Origin: Hyphomicrobiales bacterium
GTDB lineage: Bacteria; Pseudomonadota; Alphaproteobacteria; Rhizobiales; Rhizobiaceae
Length of the DNA stretch: 64,000 nucleotides
Direction: 5' to 3'
NCBI GenBank assembly: GCA_900473045.1
Contig: UCKS01000048.1
Location: 39,277-103,276, forward strand
The position numbers and the translations under genes were made by a program. A model generated the notes under the pieces. The model did no database searches. It was not told where the DNA came from and saw nothing but the letters and a program-made list of their open reading frames with translations. Of this stretch, positions 53,162 to 62,337 are shown piece after piece. Each line of letters starts with the position of its first letter. Positions within the stretch are counted from its first letter, which is position 1.

Positions 53162-54529
53162 TCAAGCAAACCGGATCGCCCGCCGGAAGTGCGGATAGCT
53201 CCAGTCCAGCACCAGCATCACCACCAGCGAGAGACCGACCAGCGGAAAGATGATACCGCCGATCGCCAGGAGCACGATCAGGCCGCGAAACACCCGTTTG
53301 TCCGAAGGCATCGGCGGCACACCGAGTGCGCCCTTCGGCCGGCGCTTCCACCACATGACCGCGCCCGAAACAGCCAGAAGCACGATGGCGATGCAGGCTG
53401 TGAGCAACACCAGCTGATTGAGGAGACCAAATTCCTGTCCCATATGGACATTGGTCCCCCATTCCAGCGCCTGGCCAAGGGGACCATAATCCGAATAGCT
53501 CATATCGATCAGCGGCTTGCCGCTATATTGATCGAGATGCACAACCCGCTGCTGAGAAACGTCATCGGGATAGACCGAGCCGGTATAGACCCCTTGCGGC
53601 TTTATCGGGATATTCACCGCATAACCATGATGCAATCCAAGCCCATTGAAGATCGCCACGGCCTGATCGAGACTGACCGGCATGGCGCCCTGACTTGTTG
53701 ACTGCGGCACCTGTGCCTGCTGCAGAGACCAGGTGGTCTTGGCAATATGGTCGAGATGCTCGCCGGACATCGGCACGGCGGTGCGCACCCCGGCCGGATA
53801 GCCGAAATTGCTGCCGTTCGCCCATTCGTTGACCTTTTCGCCCCAGACGCCGGACCAGGGCATGCCGGTCACCGCCAGGAAGACGATGAAGAAACCAACG
53901 AAAATGCCGCTGACGGCATGGGTATCGCGCCAAAATACCCGCCGTTTCGGCGTGCCGCGAACGCTTAAGACCCCGCCCGTCTGGGTGCGCGGCCACCAGA
54001 GATAGATGCCGGTGGCGACCAGAAGCACCGACCAGCCCGCGGCGATCTCAATCAACGACCGCGCAAACGAGCCGAAATATTTCAAGCTATGAAGGCTCCG
54101 AATGGTCCACATGATGGTGCCGCGATCGGGAAGCGCGCCCAGCACCTTGCCGTCATAGGGATTGACGTAAACAGCCAGTTTTCCGGCCGCTGACGCATTG
54201 ACGGTAATCTCGACCGAATCCACCGGTGAAGGCGGGTCGGTATATTTGACGGCCGTGCCGGGATAGGCGGCAAGCGCCGCTGCGACCATCGCCGAAGGGG
54301 CGGCCGTGACGGTATTCTCCTGAACCGCGACATGTTTCAAGTCGGTGTAAACAAGACCATCGATCTCGTCGCGGAACAGATAGAGCGCGCCGGTCACGGC
54401 CAGCGTGATCAGAAAGGGCAGGACCAGAAGGCCCGCGTAGAAATGCCAGCGCCAGACGGCGCGGTAAAGGTCGGACGGCGAACGCACCGCAACAGCGGCG
54501 TCCACGCGGCCGATAGTGAAATCGGACAT
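53162..54529 (-). CDS. PepSY-associated TM (PiuB-like) membrane protein
   Basis: The 455-residue inner-membrane protein has an N-terminal helix after WRWHFYAGLLVLPFLITLAV, a PepSY-like periplasmic region (residues 60-150), further helices around WSVLLVATGIYLWWPRT and RDTHAVSGIFVGFFIVFL, and a C-terminal pair. Conserved histidines in the helices are those thought to bind haem in this family, which includes iron-regulated siderophore or ferric reductases. The start is the ATG at 54529 behind GGAGAAACCC. The DUF2946-like gene 62 bp upstream is on the same strand. Confidence 0.9.
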   Translation of the reverse strand: MSDFTIGRVDAAVAVRSPSDLYRAVWRWHFYAGLLVLPFLITLAVTGALYLFRDEIDGLVYTDLKHVAVQENTVTAAPSAMVAAALAAYPGTAVKYTDPPSPVDSVEITVNASAAGKLAVYVNPYDGKVLGALPDRGTIMWTIRSLHSLKYFGSFARSLIEIAAGWSVLLVATGIYLWWPRTQTGGVLSVRGTPKRRVFWRDTHAVSGIFVGFFIVFLAVTGMPWSGVWGEKVNEWANGSNFGYPAGVRTAVPMSGEHLDHIAKTTWSLQQAQVPQSTSQGAMPVSLDQAVAIFNGLGLHHGYAVNIPIKPQGVYTGSVYPDDVSQQRVVHLDQYSGKPLIDMSYSDYGPLGQALEWGTNVHMGQEFGLLNQLVLLTACIAIVLLAVSGAVMWWKRRPKGALGVPPMPSDKRVFRGLIVLLAIGGIIFPLVGLSLVVMLVLDWSYPHFRRAIRFA

Positions 54530-54591
54530 GGGTTTCTCCAGATGAGCAAAAATAGCGGCCGCCGCCTGGCGAGCGGCCGTGATTTGAAACG

Positions 54592-54996
54592 TCAAACGGA
54601 GATGGACGGAGGCGCCCTGGCTTCAGCGAAAAAACTGCGAAGGACAACCCGGGGCACAGGCTTTGCGGCAAAAAAGGGTTCAGCCACAACGCTGAGTGCG
54701 GGAGAAACGATATCGATCGAACGGCCGGGCAAGGCCGGCGCATAGCCAGCCGCCAACTGGCACAGCGTGCCGCACAGGTCGCGCGCGGCCTTGGATGGCC
54801 CGCCATCCGGCAAGCTCTGCTGCGGCCCGTCCTGATGCGCGATGCAGAGGATGTTGAACGGATCGACGGCCGCACTTGCCATCGTGCCATGGGCAACACC
54901 AGTCAGAAGCCCCTGCATCAACAGCATGGCAGCGAACAGCACGGCAATCGCGCCGGCCGACACTCTATCTCTCAAGACAAGCCGCAGGGTTTTCAT
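54592..54996 (-). CDS. DUF2946-like small membrane protein
   Basis: A 134-residue protein with one N-terminal hydrophobic helix (GAIAVLFAAMLLMQGLLTGV) and a Cys/His segment CIAHQDG ... DLCGTLCQLA near residues 51-82. This layout is that of DUF2946/DUF2946-like proteins found beside TonB receptors and PepSY proteins, implying copper or iron handling. It is next to and probably cotranscribed with the PepSY gene. The family match is by pattern only. Confidence 0.65.
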   Translation of the reverse strand: MKTLRLVLRDRVSAGAIAVLFAAMLLMQGLLTGVAHGTMASAAVDPFNILCIAHQDGPQQSLPDGGPSKAARDLCGTLCQLAAGYAPALPGRSIDIVSPALSVVAEPFFAAKPVPRVVLRSFFAEARAPPSISV

Positions 54997-55087
54997 CCCG
55001 GCTCATTGCCACAGCCGCGACCGCCTGTCACTGCGACACAACGCCGGTTGCGGGGCTGATGGCGGCGACTTGAACCGTGGCCGATGC

Positions 55088-55525
55088 CTAATCACGCCGT
55101 TTGGCGCCATTCAGCTTGATCTCGCCCTCGTCCTCGCCGTCCCAGTAATGCGCTCTGACGGCACTGACCTTGATCAGCACCAGACCTTTGGTATCGACGC
55201 CGTCCTTGAACCAGTCGTCGAGATCCTTCGTCCAATGTTGCTTGAACACCGCCTTGTCCTTGATGAGATCGGCCTCACCTTCGACCGCGACCATGAAGGC
55301 CTTCTTGCCCTGGAAGGAGAGAGCCACTTTCGGGTTGCGCTTGATGTCATCGACCATGCGCGATTTTTCCCAGGTGAAATAATAGGAATCGCCGTCGTAA
55401 TCAACTTCACCATTGTTGCTCATCGGACGCCCGGCGATGGCGCCGCCGTCGGTATGGGTCGACAGCATGGCGATATCGATCGCGCGCATCTTCGAAGCTA
55501 TGTCGGAAAGGCTCTTGTCACTCAT
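55088..55525 (-). CDS. Pyridoxamine 5'-phosphate oxidase-fold (general stress protein 26-like) protein
   Basis: A 145-residue split-barrel flavin-binding protein: AMLSTHTDGGAIAGRPMS near residue 19, WEKSRMVDDIKRNPKVALSF near 52, and YWDGEDEGEIKLNGAKRRD at the end match general stress protein 26 relatives. The reaction is unknown; relatives bind FMN or FAD. The ATG is behind GGGAGACG. It is single-gene. Confidence 0.9.
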   Translation of the reverse strand: MSDKSLSDIASKMRAIDIAMLSTHTDGGAIAGRPMSNNGEVDYDGDSYYFTWEKSRMVDDIKRNPKVALSFQGKKAFMVAVEGEADLIKDKAVFKQHWTKDLDDWFKDGVDTKGLVLIKVSAVRAHYWDGEDEGEIKLNGAKRRD

Positions 55526-55615
55526 GATCGTCTCCCGTGCCGCTGAATGACGGGAAAACGCAGCCCGCGCCGATTGGTTCAGACACGGGCTGGAAAAGAC
55601 GAAGTCGTGACCGTT

Positions 55616-56515
55616 TTACCGCGCGCCGGATGCCATGGGCACCGTTGCCGGATCGACCGTCTCGTAGAATTTCGCGATGATCTCCCAGGCTTCGTCGGCA
55701 GTTTCGACGAACTGGATGAGATCGAGATCGTTGGGCGCGATGGTGCCGAAATCGGCCAGCGCCTCGAAATTGATGACGCTGCGCCAGAACTTCTCGCCGA
55801 ACAGGATCAGCGGCACCAGCGCCATGCGGCCCGTCTGCATCAGCGTGATCGTCTCGAACAGTTCGTCAAACGTGCCGAAACCACCTGGGAAAACCGTGAC
55901 GGCCTTGGCGCGCAACAGGAAGTGCATCTTGCGGATGGCGAAATAATGGAAGTTGAACGACAGTTCCGGCGTCACATAACGATTGGGCGCCTGCTCGTGC
56001 GGAAGCACGATGTTCAGCCCGATGGATGGCGCGCCGATGTCATCGGCACCGCGATTGCCGGCTTCCATCACGCCGGGCCCGCCGCCGGTGGTCACGACAT
56101 ATTCCTTGTAGCCCGACTGTGCCGAATGCAGCGAGCAGAGGCGGGCAAATTTGCGTGCTTCCTCGTAATAGACCGAGGCGGCCGTCAGGTTCTGGCGCTG
56201 GGTATCGTTCTTTGCCGCCCAGGCGTCGCCGCCGGGTTCCGGAATGCGGGCACCACCGAACATCACCACCGTCGAATTGATGCCGCGCTCGGCCATGATC
56301 ATTTCAGGCTTCAGCAGTTCCAGCTGCAGCCGCATGGGGCGCAGCTCTTCGCGGCCCATGAAATCGTCGTCCGTATAGGCGAGCCTGTAGGAGGGTGACA
56401 TCGATTGTGGTGTCTGCGGAACACCTGCCGCGCGCTGGCGGGTCTGCTGGCTATCGACCAAAGGGTCCCAGACCCCATCCTTGCGCCGCAAATTCCGCTT
56501 CTTCATTCTTGTCAT
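55616..56515 (-). CDS. LOG-family (TIGR00730) protein
   Basis: A 299-residue protein with the Rossmann-like fold of cytokinin-riboside 5'-monophosphate phosphoribohydrolases. Motifs are VVTTGGGPGVMEAGNRGA near residue 140 and the catalytic PGGFGTFDELFE near 210 (PGGxGTxxE). The 80-residue N-terminal extension is typical of the long proteobacterial form. Whether it makes active cytokinin or cleaves other nucleotides is not determined by sequence. It is divergent from dapD. Confidence 0.9.
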   Translation of the reverse strand: MTRMKKRNLRRKDGVWDPLVDSQQTRQRAAGVPQTPQSMSPSYRLAYTDDDFMGREELRPMRLQLELLKPEMIMAERGINSTVVMFGGARIPEPGGDAWAAKNDTQRQNLTAASVYYEEARKFARLCSLHSAQSGYKEYVVTTGGGPGVMEAGNRGADDIGAPSIGLNIVLPHEQAPNRYVTPELSFNFHYFAIRKMHFLLRAKAVTVFPGGFGTFDELFETITLMQTGRMALVPLILFGEKFWRSVINFEALADFGTIAPNDLDLIQFVETADEAWEIIAKFYETVDPATVPMASGAR

Positions 56516-56721
56516 GTCAAACTTTCCTGCCGCAAACCGACAGCAAATCATCGCTGCCGGATGCTCCTTTCAACATCCCGGTCGCTACGGATCAAATCAC
56601 CCGTGCCCATTCCGGGACATACACCTTCATCCAGCCCCGACCGCAACCGAAAACCACTTCAATTTTTCGGGATCATGCTCTAGAGCAGGTTACGATAGAC
56701 GCCGAAGTTTAAGGAATTCCG

Positions 56722-57579
56722 ATGACGACCCATGATCTCGCTTCCCTGTCGCAGACCATCGACACCGCTTTCGACAACCGCGATACCGTCACCATCAACA
56801 CCAAGGGCGAGATCCGCGATGCGGTGGATACCGCACTCGATCTGCTCGATGGCGGCAAGGTGCGTGTCGCCGAACGCGGCGCGGACGGCAACTGGACCGT
56901 CAATCAATGGCTGAAAAAGGCCGTTCTTCTGTCGTTCCGGCTGAATGACATGGAAGTCGTTAAGGGCGGTTCTGGCCAGTCGACCTGGTGGGACAAGGTT
57001 CCCTCGAAATTCGAAGGCTGGGGCGAAAACCAGTTCCGGCAAGCCGGCTTCCGCGCCGTGCCGAACGCGGTCGTTCGCCGCTCCGCCTATATCGCGCCGA
57101 ACGCCATCCTGATGCCGTCCTTCGTCAATCTCGGCGCCTATGTCGGCGAAGGCACGATGGTCGACACCTGGGCGACCGTCGGGTCCTGCGCCCAGATCGG
57201 CAAGCATGTGCATCTCTCCGGCGGCGTCGGCATCGGCGGCGTGCTGGAGCCGATGCAGGCCGGCCCGACGATCATCGAGGACAATTGCTTCATCGGCGCC
57301 CGCTCGGAAGTGGTCGAAGGCTGCATCGTCCGCGAGGGCTCGGTGCTCGGCATGGGCGTGTTCATCGGCAAGTCGACCAAGATCGTCGACCGCGCCACCG
57401 GCGAAGTCACCTATGGCGAAGTGCCGCCCTATTCCGTCGTCGTTGCCGGCTCGATGGGCTCCGGCGCCGTCATGCCGAACGGCGTGGTCGCTCCGAACCT
57501 CTATTGCGCCGTCATCGTCAAGCGCGTCGACGAAAAGACCCGCTCGAAGACCGGCATCAACGAACTTCTGCGAGACTGA
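56722..57579 (+). CDS. dapD: 2,3,4,5-Tetrahydropyridine-2,6-dicarboxylate N-succinyltransferase
   Basis: Succinylates tetrahydrodipicolinate in lysine and peptidoglycan precursor synthesis. The 285-residue protein has an N-terminal helical domain, a left-handed beta-helix of hexapeptide repeats ([60 protein letters not shown]) and a C-terminal strand. The ATG follows AAGGAATTCCG. dapE, often close by in rhizobia, is not in this window. Confidence 0.97.
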   Translation: MTTHDLASLSQTIDTAFDNRDTVTINTKGEIRDAVDTALDLLDGGKVRVAERGADGNWTVNQWLKKAVLLSFRLNDMEVVKGGSGQSTWWDKVPSKFEGWGENQFRQAGFRAVPNAVVRRSAYIAPNAILMPSFVNLGAYVGEGTMVDTWATVGSCAQIGKHVHLSGGVGIGGVLEPMQAGPTIIEDNCFIGARSEVVEGCIVREGSVLGMGVFIGKSTKIVDRATGEVTYGEVPPYSVVVAGSMGSGAVMPNGVVAPNLYCAVIVKRVDEKTRSKTGINELLRD

Positions 57580-57609
57580 TCCATCATGCACACGGAGGGG
57601 CAGCAGAGC

Positions 57610-57945
57610 ATGTCCTGGCTGTTCTTCAGCCCCTCCGGCCGCGTCAGCCGCCTGCCCTATCTGCTCGGCTGGCTGTTCTGGGCCGCAACGAGCGGCTTCG
57701 TGCTGTCCCGCGTCTTCGCCCATCAGGGCAATGACATTCCGCTGGCACTCTGGACCCTGATCCTGGTCGTCACCGCCCTTGTCTCCACCGCGTCGATCGC
57801 ACTGATGACCATCAAGCGGCTGCACGATATCGGCTATCCCGGCCACCTCGCCATCTGCCTGTTCATTCCTGTCCTCAGCCCCGTGCTCTTCATCGCACTC
57901 TGCCTCTGGCCGGGCAGCGAGGGGACGAACGGCTACGGCGGCTGA
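57610..57945 (+). CDS. DUF805 membrane protein
   Basis: The 111-residue protein starts MSWLFFSPSGRVSRLPYLLG, with the family's aromatic-plus-GRxxR start, then four helices. The signature TIKRLHDIGYPGHLA is near residue 72 and PGSEGTNGYG is at the end. The role is unknown. It lies 31 bp after dapD and is probably cotranscribed. The ATG at 57610 has GGAGGGG 8-14 bases before it, so it is preferred over 57586. Confidence 0.9.
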   Translation: MSWLFFSPSGRVSRLPYLLGWLFWAATSGFVLSRVFAHQGNDIPLALWTLILVVTALVSTASIALMTIKRLHDIGYPGHLAICLFIPVLSPVLFIALCLWPGSEGTNGYGG

Positions 57946-57977
57946 TTGACGGTGAATAGGCTGCCAGGAAGTAGCGG

Positions 57978-59129
57978 CTATTGCTGCGGCATCTGGAAGG
58001 TGAAACAGGTCTCATCCGGCGTCGATGTGACCACGAGCCTGCCCTTGTGCGCCTTGGCGATTTCCGAAGCGATGTAGAGCCCGAGGCCGAGCCCTTGCAG
58101 GTTTGCCTTGGCCGAGGCGCGCACGAACGGCTTGAACAGGTCCTTGACCACGGCCTCCGGGATCGCCTCGCCGGCATTGCTCACCGCCAGCTCGAAACGG
58201 CCGCCCGATAGGGCGGAGCGCACCCGGATCGGCGCTTCGGGATCACCATGGGTCAGCGCATTGGCCAAGAGGTTCGACAGCAATTGCCCGATCCGGCCCT
58301 CGTCGCAGCGGACCATTGCCTCGGTCAGGTCAGCCTCGATGCGCCGGTCCGGATTGGCCATCCTCAGCTCGGCGATCACCTGCTCCATCACGGGGCGCAG
58401 CGGCACGCGATCTGCCTGCTCGATGGCAATACCGCCACCCAGCCGGCCGCGGGCGAAATCGAGCACGTTGTCAATCAGCCCCGACATCCGCGAGATGCTG
58501 TTCTGCATCAGCCCGAGCACAGTCTTACCCTTGTCGTCCGTCACCGAGCGCTGCAGCATCCGGGTGCCGGCATCGAGCGAGGCCAGCGGATTGCGCAGAT
58601 CATGGCCGAGCACGGCGATGAACTGTTCGCGCAACTCGCTGCCCTGCCGCTCCTGGTCGATCCGCTCATGCGCGTCGAGATGGAAGGCGATCAGGTTGGC
58701 AAACAGCTGGAACATACCGGCGATTTCAGGCGTGTTCAGTTTGCGCGGCACCGTGTCGATGGCGCAGAGCGTGCCGAAAAACGATCCGTCACCGAGCGTG
58801 ATCGGCACGGAGATATAGCTCTGCAAGCCATAGATCGCCGGGGTATGGTGGCCGGAATAGGCGGGATCCTCTGCCACATTGTCGATGATGACAGGCTCGC
58901 GGTGATCGCGGATCTCGTTGCAGATCGTCGTCTCGATCTTCAACTCGCCGCCCGGCTCCAGGCCGAAAGCCAGGTTGTCCTGCACGCCGCAGGCGATCCA
59001 CCGGTCGGCGGTGACCCGTGCCACCGCCGCAAAACGCATGCCGGTTGTCCTGCAGACCACGTCGAGAATGGTCGGCACGGCACTGATCTGGGCAATAGCG
59101 TCCACGGCGGCGGCCGGATTGTCGTTCAC
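57978..59129 (-). CDS. GAF-domain sensor histidine kinase (no partner regulator nearby)
   Basis: A 383-residue soluble kinase with a GAF sensor at about residues 15-160 (TTGMRFAAVARVTADRW, SYISVPITLGDGSFFGTLCA), a HisKA helix with the His in FIAVLGHDLRNPLASL (about 185), and an ATPase with N box GQLLSNLLANALTHG and G2 GLGLGLYIASEIA. No membrane helix is present. The start is the GTG at 59129 behind AAGGTGATG; the upstream frame has no sensible protein. No response regulator is adjacent. Confidence 0.9.
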   Translation of the reverse strand: MNDNPAAAVDAIAQISAVPTILDVVCRTTGMRFAAVARVTADRWIACGVQDNLAFGLEPGGELKIETTICNEIRDHREPVIIDNVAEDPAYSGHHTPAIYGLQSYISVPITLGDGSFFGTLCAIDTVPRKLNTPEIAGMFQLFANLIAFHLDAHERIDQERQGSELREQFIAVLGHDLRNPLASLDAGTRMLQRSVTDDKGKTVLGLMQNSISRMSGLIDNVLDFARGRLGGGIAIEQADRVPLRPVMEQVIAELRMANPDRRIEADLTEAMVRCDEGRIGQLLSNLLANALTHGDPEAPIRVRSALSGGRFELAVSNAGEAIPEAVVKDLFKPFVRASAKANLQGLGLGLYIASEIAKAHKGRLVVTSTPDETCFTFQMPQQ

Positions 59130-59241
59130 TGCATCACCTTCGGCTGACAATATTTCAATACAGGTTGTCCTTGTCGGCGGATTACAGCCGCTATGCAAGT
59201 CTCCCGCTTGAAAAATCAGGCCAGACGCCGGCGCTGCGGCA

Positions 59242-60288
59242 TCACGCCTTGGCTTCGAATGGCTGCGGCCGGCGTGCCGCACCCTGCCGCTCCAGCATCC
59301 AGCCCGGATATTCCGGCGGCAGCGCGCTGACAGCGTCGAGCTTGGCAAGATCGTCGGCATCGAGCCTCAGCTTCACCGCCTTGAGGTTTTCCTCCAGCTG
59401 CTCCACCCGCTTGGCACCGATGATGACGCTGGTGACGAAAGGCTTTGCCAGAATGAAGGCGAGCGCCACTTCGGCGACGCTGGCACCATGCTTTTCCGCA
59501 ACCTCGCGCATGGCTGCAACGCAGGCCCAGGCTCGGTCCTTGTCAACCGGCGGAAAATCGAAGCTGGCCCGGCGGCCCTCGCCATTGCCCGGCGCGCCCG
59601 GTCCATACTTGCCCGACAGCAGCCCGCCGGCGAGCGGCGACCAGACCATCAGCCCCATCTTTTCCTCGTTCAGCAACGGCACGATCTCGCGCTCCAGATC
59701 ACGCCCGGCGATCGAGTAATAGGCCTGCAGCGTCTCGAACCGGGCAAAACCCTTGCGCTCGGAAACGCCCAGCGCCTTGGCAATCCGCCAGGCCTGCCAG
59801 TTGGACATGCCGACATAACGGACCAGCCCGCCCGAGACCAGATCGTCCAGTGCCCGCAGCGTCTCGTCGATCGGCGTCACCGTATCGGTCCCATGGATCT
59901 GGTAAAGGTCGATATGATCCATCTGCAGCCGGCCCAGGCTCTCCTCGACCGAGTCCATGATATGGCCGCGCGAGGCGCCACGATCATTCGGGCCGTTGCC
60001 CATCTGGCCATAGACCTTGGTGGCAATCACCACATCCTTGCGCTCGACGCCCAGATTGATCAGCGACTGCCCGAGCAGCCGTTCGGATTCACCGGCGGAA
60101 TAGACATCGGCCGTATCGATGAAATTGACGCCGGCGGCCAGAGACCGCTCGACGATCCGGTCGGCTGCATCCTGATCGACATCGGCGATCGATCCCCACA
60201 TGCCGCCTCCCGCCGCGCCGAAGGTCATCGTCCCCAGGCAGATTTCAGACACGAACAGGCCGGTATTGCCAAGCTGATTGTAACGCAT
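59242..60288 (-). CDS. Aldo/keto reductase
   Basis: A 348-residue NADPH-dependent reductase of the larger AKR group, with Asp and Tyr in FIDTADVYSAG (about 50-60), Lys in VIATKVYGQMG (about 88) and His in YQIHGTDT (about 132), and a C-terminal SVIIGAKRVEQLEENLKAV cofactor loop. The start is the ATG at 60288 behind GGAG. An AraC-type regulator lies 115 bp upstream on the same strand. By analogy with YqhC, which controls reductases of reactive aldehydes in E. coli, it may detoxify aldehydes. Confidence 0.9.
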   Translation of the reverse strand: MRYNQLGNTGLFVSEICLGTMTFGAAGGGMWGSIADVDQDAADRIVERSLAAGVNFIDTADVYSAGESERLLGQSLINLGVERKDVVIATKVYGQMGNGPNDRGASRGHIMDSVEESLGRLQMDHIDLYQIHGTDTVTPIDETLRALDDLVSGGLVRYVGMSNWQAWRIAKALGVSERKGFARFETLQAYYSIAGRDLEREIVPLLNEEKMGLMVWSPLAGGLLSGKYGPGAPGNGEGRRASFDFPPVDKDRAWACVAAMREVAEKHGASVAEVALAFILAKPFVTSVIIGAKRVEQLEENLKAVKLRLDADDLAKLDAVSALPPEYPGWMLERQGAARRPQPFEAKA

Positions 60289-60403
60289 GGTTAGCTCCAT
60301 AGTTCTGTAAGGATAGCGATGGAAGATCCCGGCCGTGCGGGCGGGGGTCTCGTGAAAGTTAGCGCACCAGGATCATTCTGCCAGTGCGCCCAAAACTGTT
60401 GTT

Positions 60404-61312
60404 TCATTCCGCCGCGACCTGCGTGCGCAGCATCGACACGTCGCGCAGCGGCGACTGGCCGTAGAAACGGGTATATTCCAGTCCGAACTGCGACGGGCTC
60501 TGATAACCGACGGTATGCCCGGCCATGCCGGCGTCCATATTGTCGACCAGCATCAGCCGTCGCGCCTCGTTGAGCCGCAATTGCTTTTGGTATTGCATCG
60601 GCGTCATCGCCGCGACCGCCTTGAAATGATGGTGCAGCGACGAAACGCTCATGCCGCAATGCTCCGCCAGATCCTCGATTCGCAGCGGCCGGACATAGTG
60701 TTCACGCAGCCAGGCAATCGCCTTGGCGACCCGGTTCCCCGGGCTGTCGGCCGTGGCAATCTGGATCAAGCGCGGCCCGTACGGGCCTGTCAGAAGACGG
60801 TAGAGAATTTCCTGTTCGACCAGGGGCGCCACGCCTGCAATGTCGTTCGGAGTATCAAGGAGTTTCAAGTACCGGAGTGTCGCGTCCACCAGGGCTGGCG
60901 ATGCCTTGTGGACGACGAGACCCCGCATGCCGTCGGCCGTTGCCGCGACGGATGGAACGGCGATCCGCTGCAGCACCTCGCGCAGCCGGTCAGGATTGAT
61001 CACCATGCCAAGTCCCAGATGCGGCGCCTGCGGACTGGCAACGCTGATCTGGGAGATAACCGGCAGGTCAAACGACACCACGACACAATCGCCAACCCCG
61101 TAATGATAGACATCCTGCCCGAGCGTCACACTTTTCCGGCCTTGGGCAATGAGTGCGAAGGCCGGGCGGTGTGCCAGATGGACAGGCTTGGTTGGCGCGG
61201 TCTGGCGCCCCAGCATCAGGTTGTCGATCGCGGTTTCGAACATGCCTGTTCCCGGCGTGTGCCGCGCAATGATCTCAGCGATTTCACCGAAACGTTCTGT
61301 CTGGTTCTGCAT
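60404..61312 (-). CDS. AraC-family regulator with AraC_N domain (YqhC-like)
   Basis: The 302-residue protein has an N-terminal cupin-like AraC_N domain at about 20-190 (LAHRPAFALIAQGRKSVTLG, YGVGDCVVVSFDLPV) and two C-terminal helix-turn-helices (LRIEDLAEHCGMSVSSLHHH and GYQSPSQFGLEYTRFYG). In the E. coli relative YqhC a cysteine-dependent change activates aldehyde reductases. It directly precedes an aldo/keto reductase gene and is divergent from the degenerate SDR gene, either of which may be its target. Confidence 0.9.
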   Translation of the reverse strand: MQNQTERFGEIAEIIARHTPGTGMFETAIDNLMLGRQTAPTKPVHLAHRPAFALIAQGRKSVTLGQDVYHYGVGDCVVVSFDLPVISQISVASPQAPHLGLGMVINPDRLREVLQRIAVPSVAATADGMRGLVVHKASPALVDATLRYLKLLDTPNDIAGVAPLVEQEILYRLLTGPYGPRLIQIATADSPGNRVAKAIAWLREHYVRPLRIEDLAEHCGMSVSSLHHHFKAVAAMTPMQYQKQLRLNEARRLMLVDNMDAGMAGHTVGYQSPSQFGLEYTRFYGQSPLRDVSMLRTQVAAE

Positions 61313-61502
61313 GGTGCGGAAACGATACCCTGATGTTCGACTGATCCGAAGCTACTCCGGAATATCGGACCGGGAAATGCCCACTCCTTGACATTTGCAG
61401 GATCGCATAGAAATCTCGGAGTATCGTTGTAACGCTATAGGCCGTGCCTGCCGCATGCTTGGCTCATCGGATCAGCAAGTCCGAAGAATCAAGGAAATCG
61501 CC

Positions 61503-62243
61503 ATGACCAGATTGACCGGAAAAACCGCCGTCGTCACCGGTGCTGCCAATGGACCGGCGGCCCGGATCGCCGCCCGCCTTGCCGCAGAGGGTGCGGCCGT
61601 CATCATCAATGATGCCGCCGATAGCCAAGGCGCCTCCCGCCTAGCCGCCGAGATCGTCCGGCGCGGTGGCCGGGCTGTCGCCGTCGAGGGCGATGTTTCG
61701 AAAGCGCTGGATGTGAAGCGCATTTTCCGCGCCGCGAAAGAGATTTTCGGCCGGCCTGATATCGTCGTCAACAATGCCGGCATCGTGCGGGTCGACCCGC
61801 GACAGGCAGAGGCGGACGCCAACAGGACCTTTGCCGTCAATGTCTTCGGCACGTTCCTGATGTGCCAGGAAGCTGCCCGCCAGTTCGCCGGCAAGGGCGG
61901 CATCATCATCAACATGAGCGCCATGGCCGATGCCATCCCGGGAGCCGGAACACCGGATGCGGAAACGCAGTCCACGATCAGGAGCGCCGTCGATATGCTG
62001 ACGCTTGGCCTTGCCGGCGACTTCGCCGCGCGCGGCATCCGTGTCGTCTCGATTGATCCAGCCGGTTTTGACGCGGAAAACCTGTGCAGCCCCGACCTCC
62101 CCGAAAAGACCGCACGCCGCCTTCCCGCCCTCAAATCCCTGCGCCGGGGGCGTCTGCCCGGGGCCGGCACACCTGCCGCCTCCGACGATATCGCCTTCAT
62201 CCGCAACGAACTGGTGGCGTCGGCCGGCTGGCGCGGGTGGTAA
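61503..62243 (+). CDS. Short-chain dehydrogenase/reductase-like protein lacking the catalytic Tyr/Lys
   Basis: A 246-residue SDR-fold protein. Residues 12-20 have VTGAANGPA in place of TGxxxGxG, 89-94 have VNNAGI intact, and the expected YxxxK site reads QSTIR (Gln156, Arg160), with a displaced Ser139. The C-terminal glycine-rich FLASD...G region is replaced by a short FIRNELVASAGWRGW. So the cofactor-binding frame persists while the active site is lost, suggesting a non-enzymatic role or decay. The ATG is behind AAGGAAATCG. It is divergent from the AraC gene. Confidence 0.85.
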   Translation: MTRLTGKTAVVTGAANGPAARIAARLAAEGAAVIINDAADSQGASRLAAEIVRRGGRAVAVEGDVSKALDVKRIFRAAKEIFGRPDIVVNNAGIVRVDPRQAEADANRTFAVNVFGTFLMCQEAARQFAGKGGIIINMSAMADAIPGAGTPDAETQSTIRSAVDMLTLGLAGDFAARGIRVVSIDPAGFDAENLCSPDLPEKTARRLPALKSLRRGRLPGAGTPAASDDIAFIRNELVASAGWRGW

Positions 62244-62337
62244 AGAGCGGCGCGGAACGGCCATCGATGCCGGGCTTGCGCCGAATGCCTGCGCTCGGGC
62301 AAATTTTGCCGCCCGGGCGCCGGTGTCTCACACCAAG

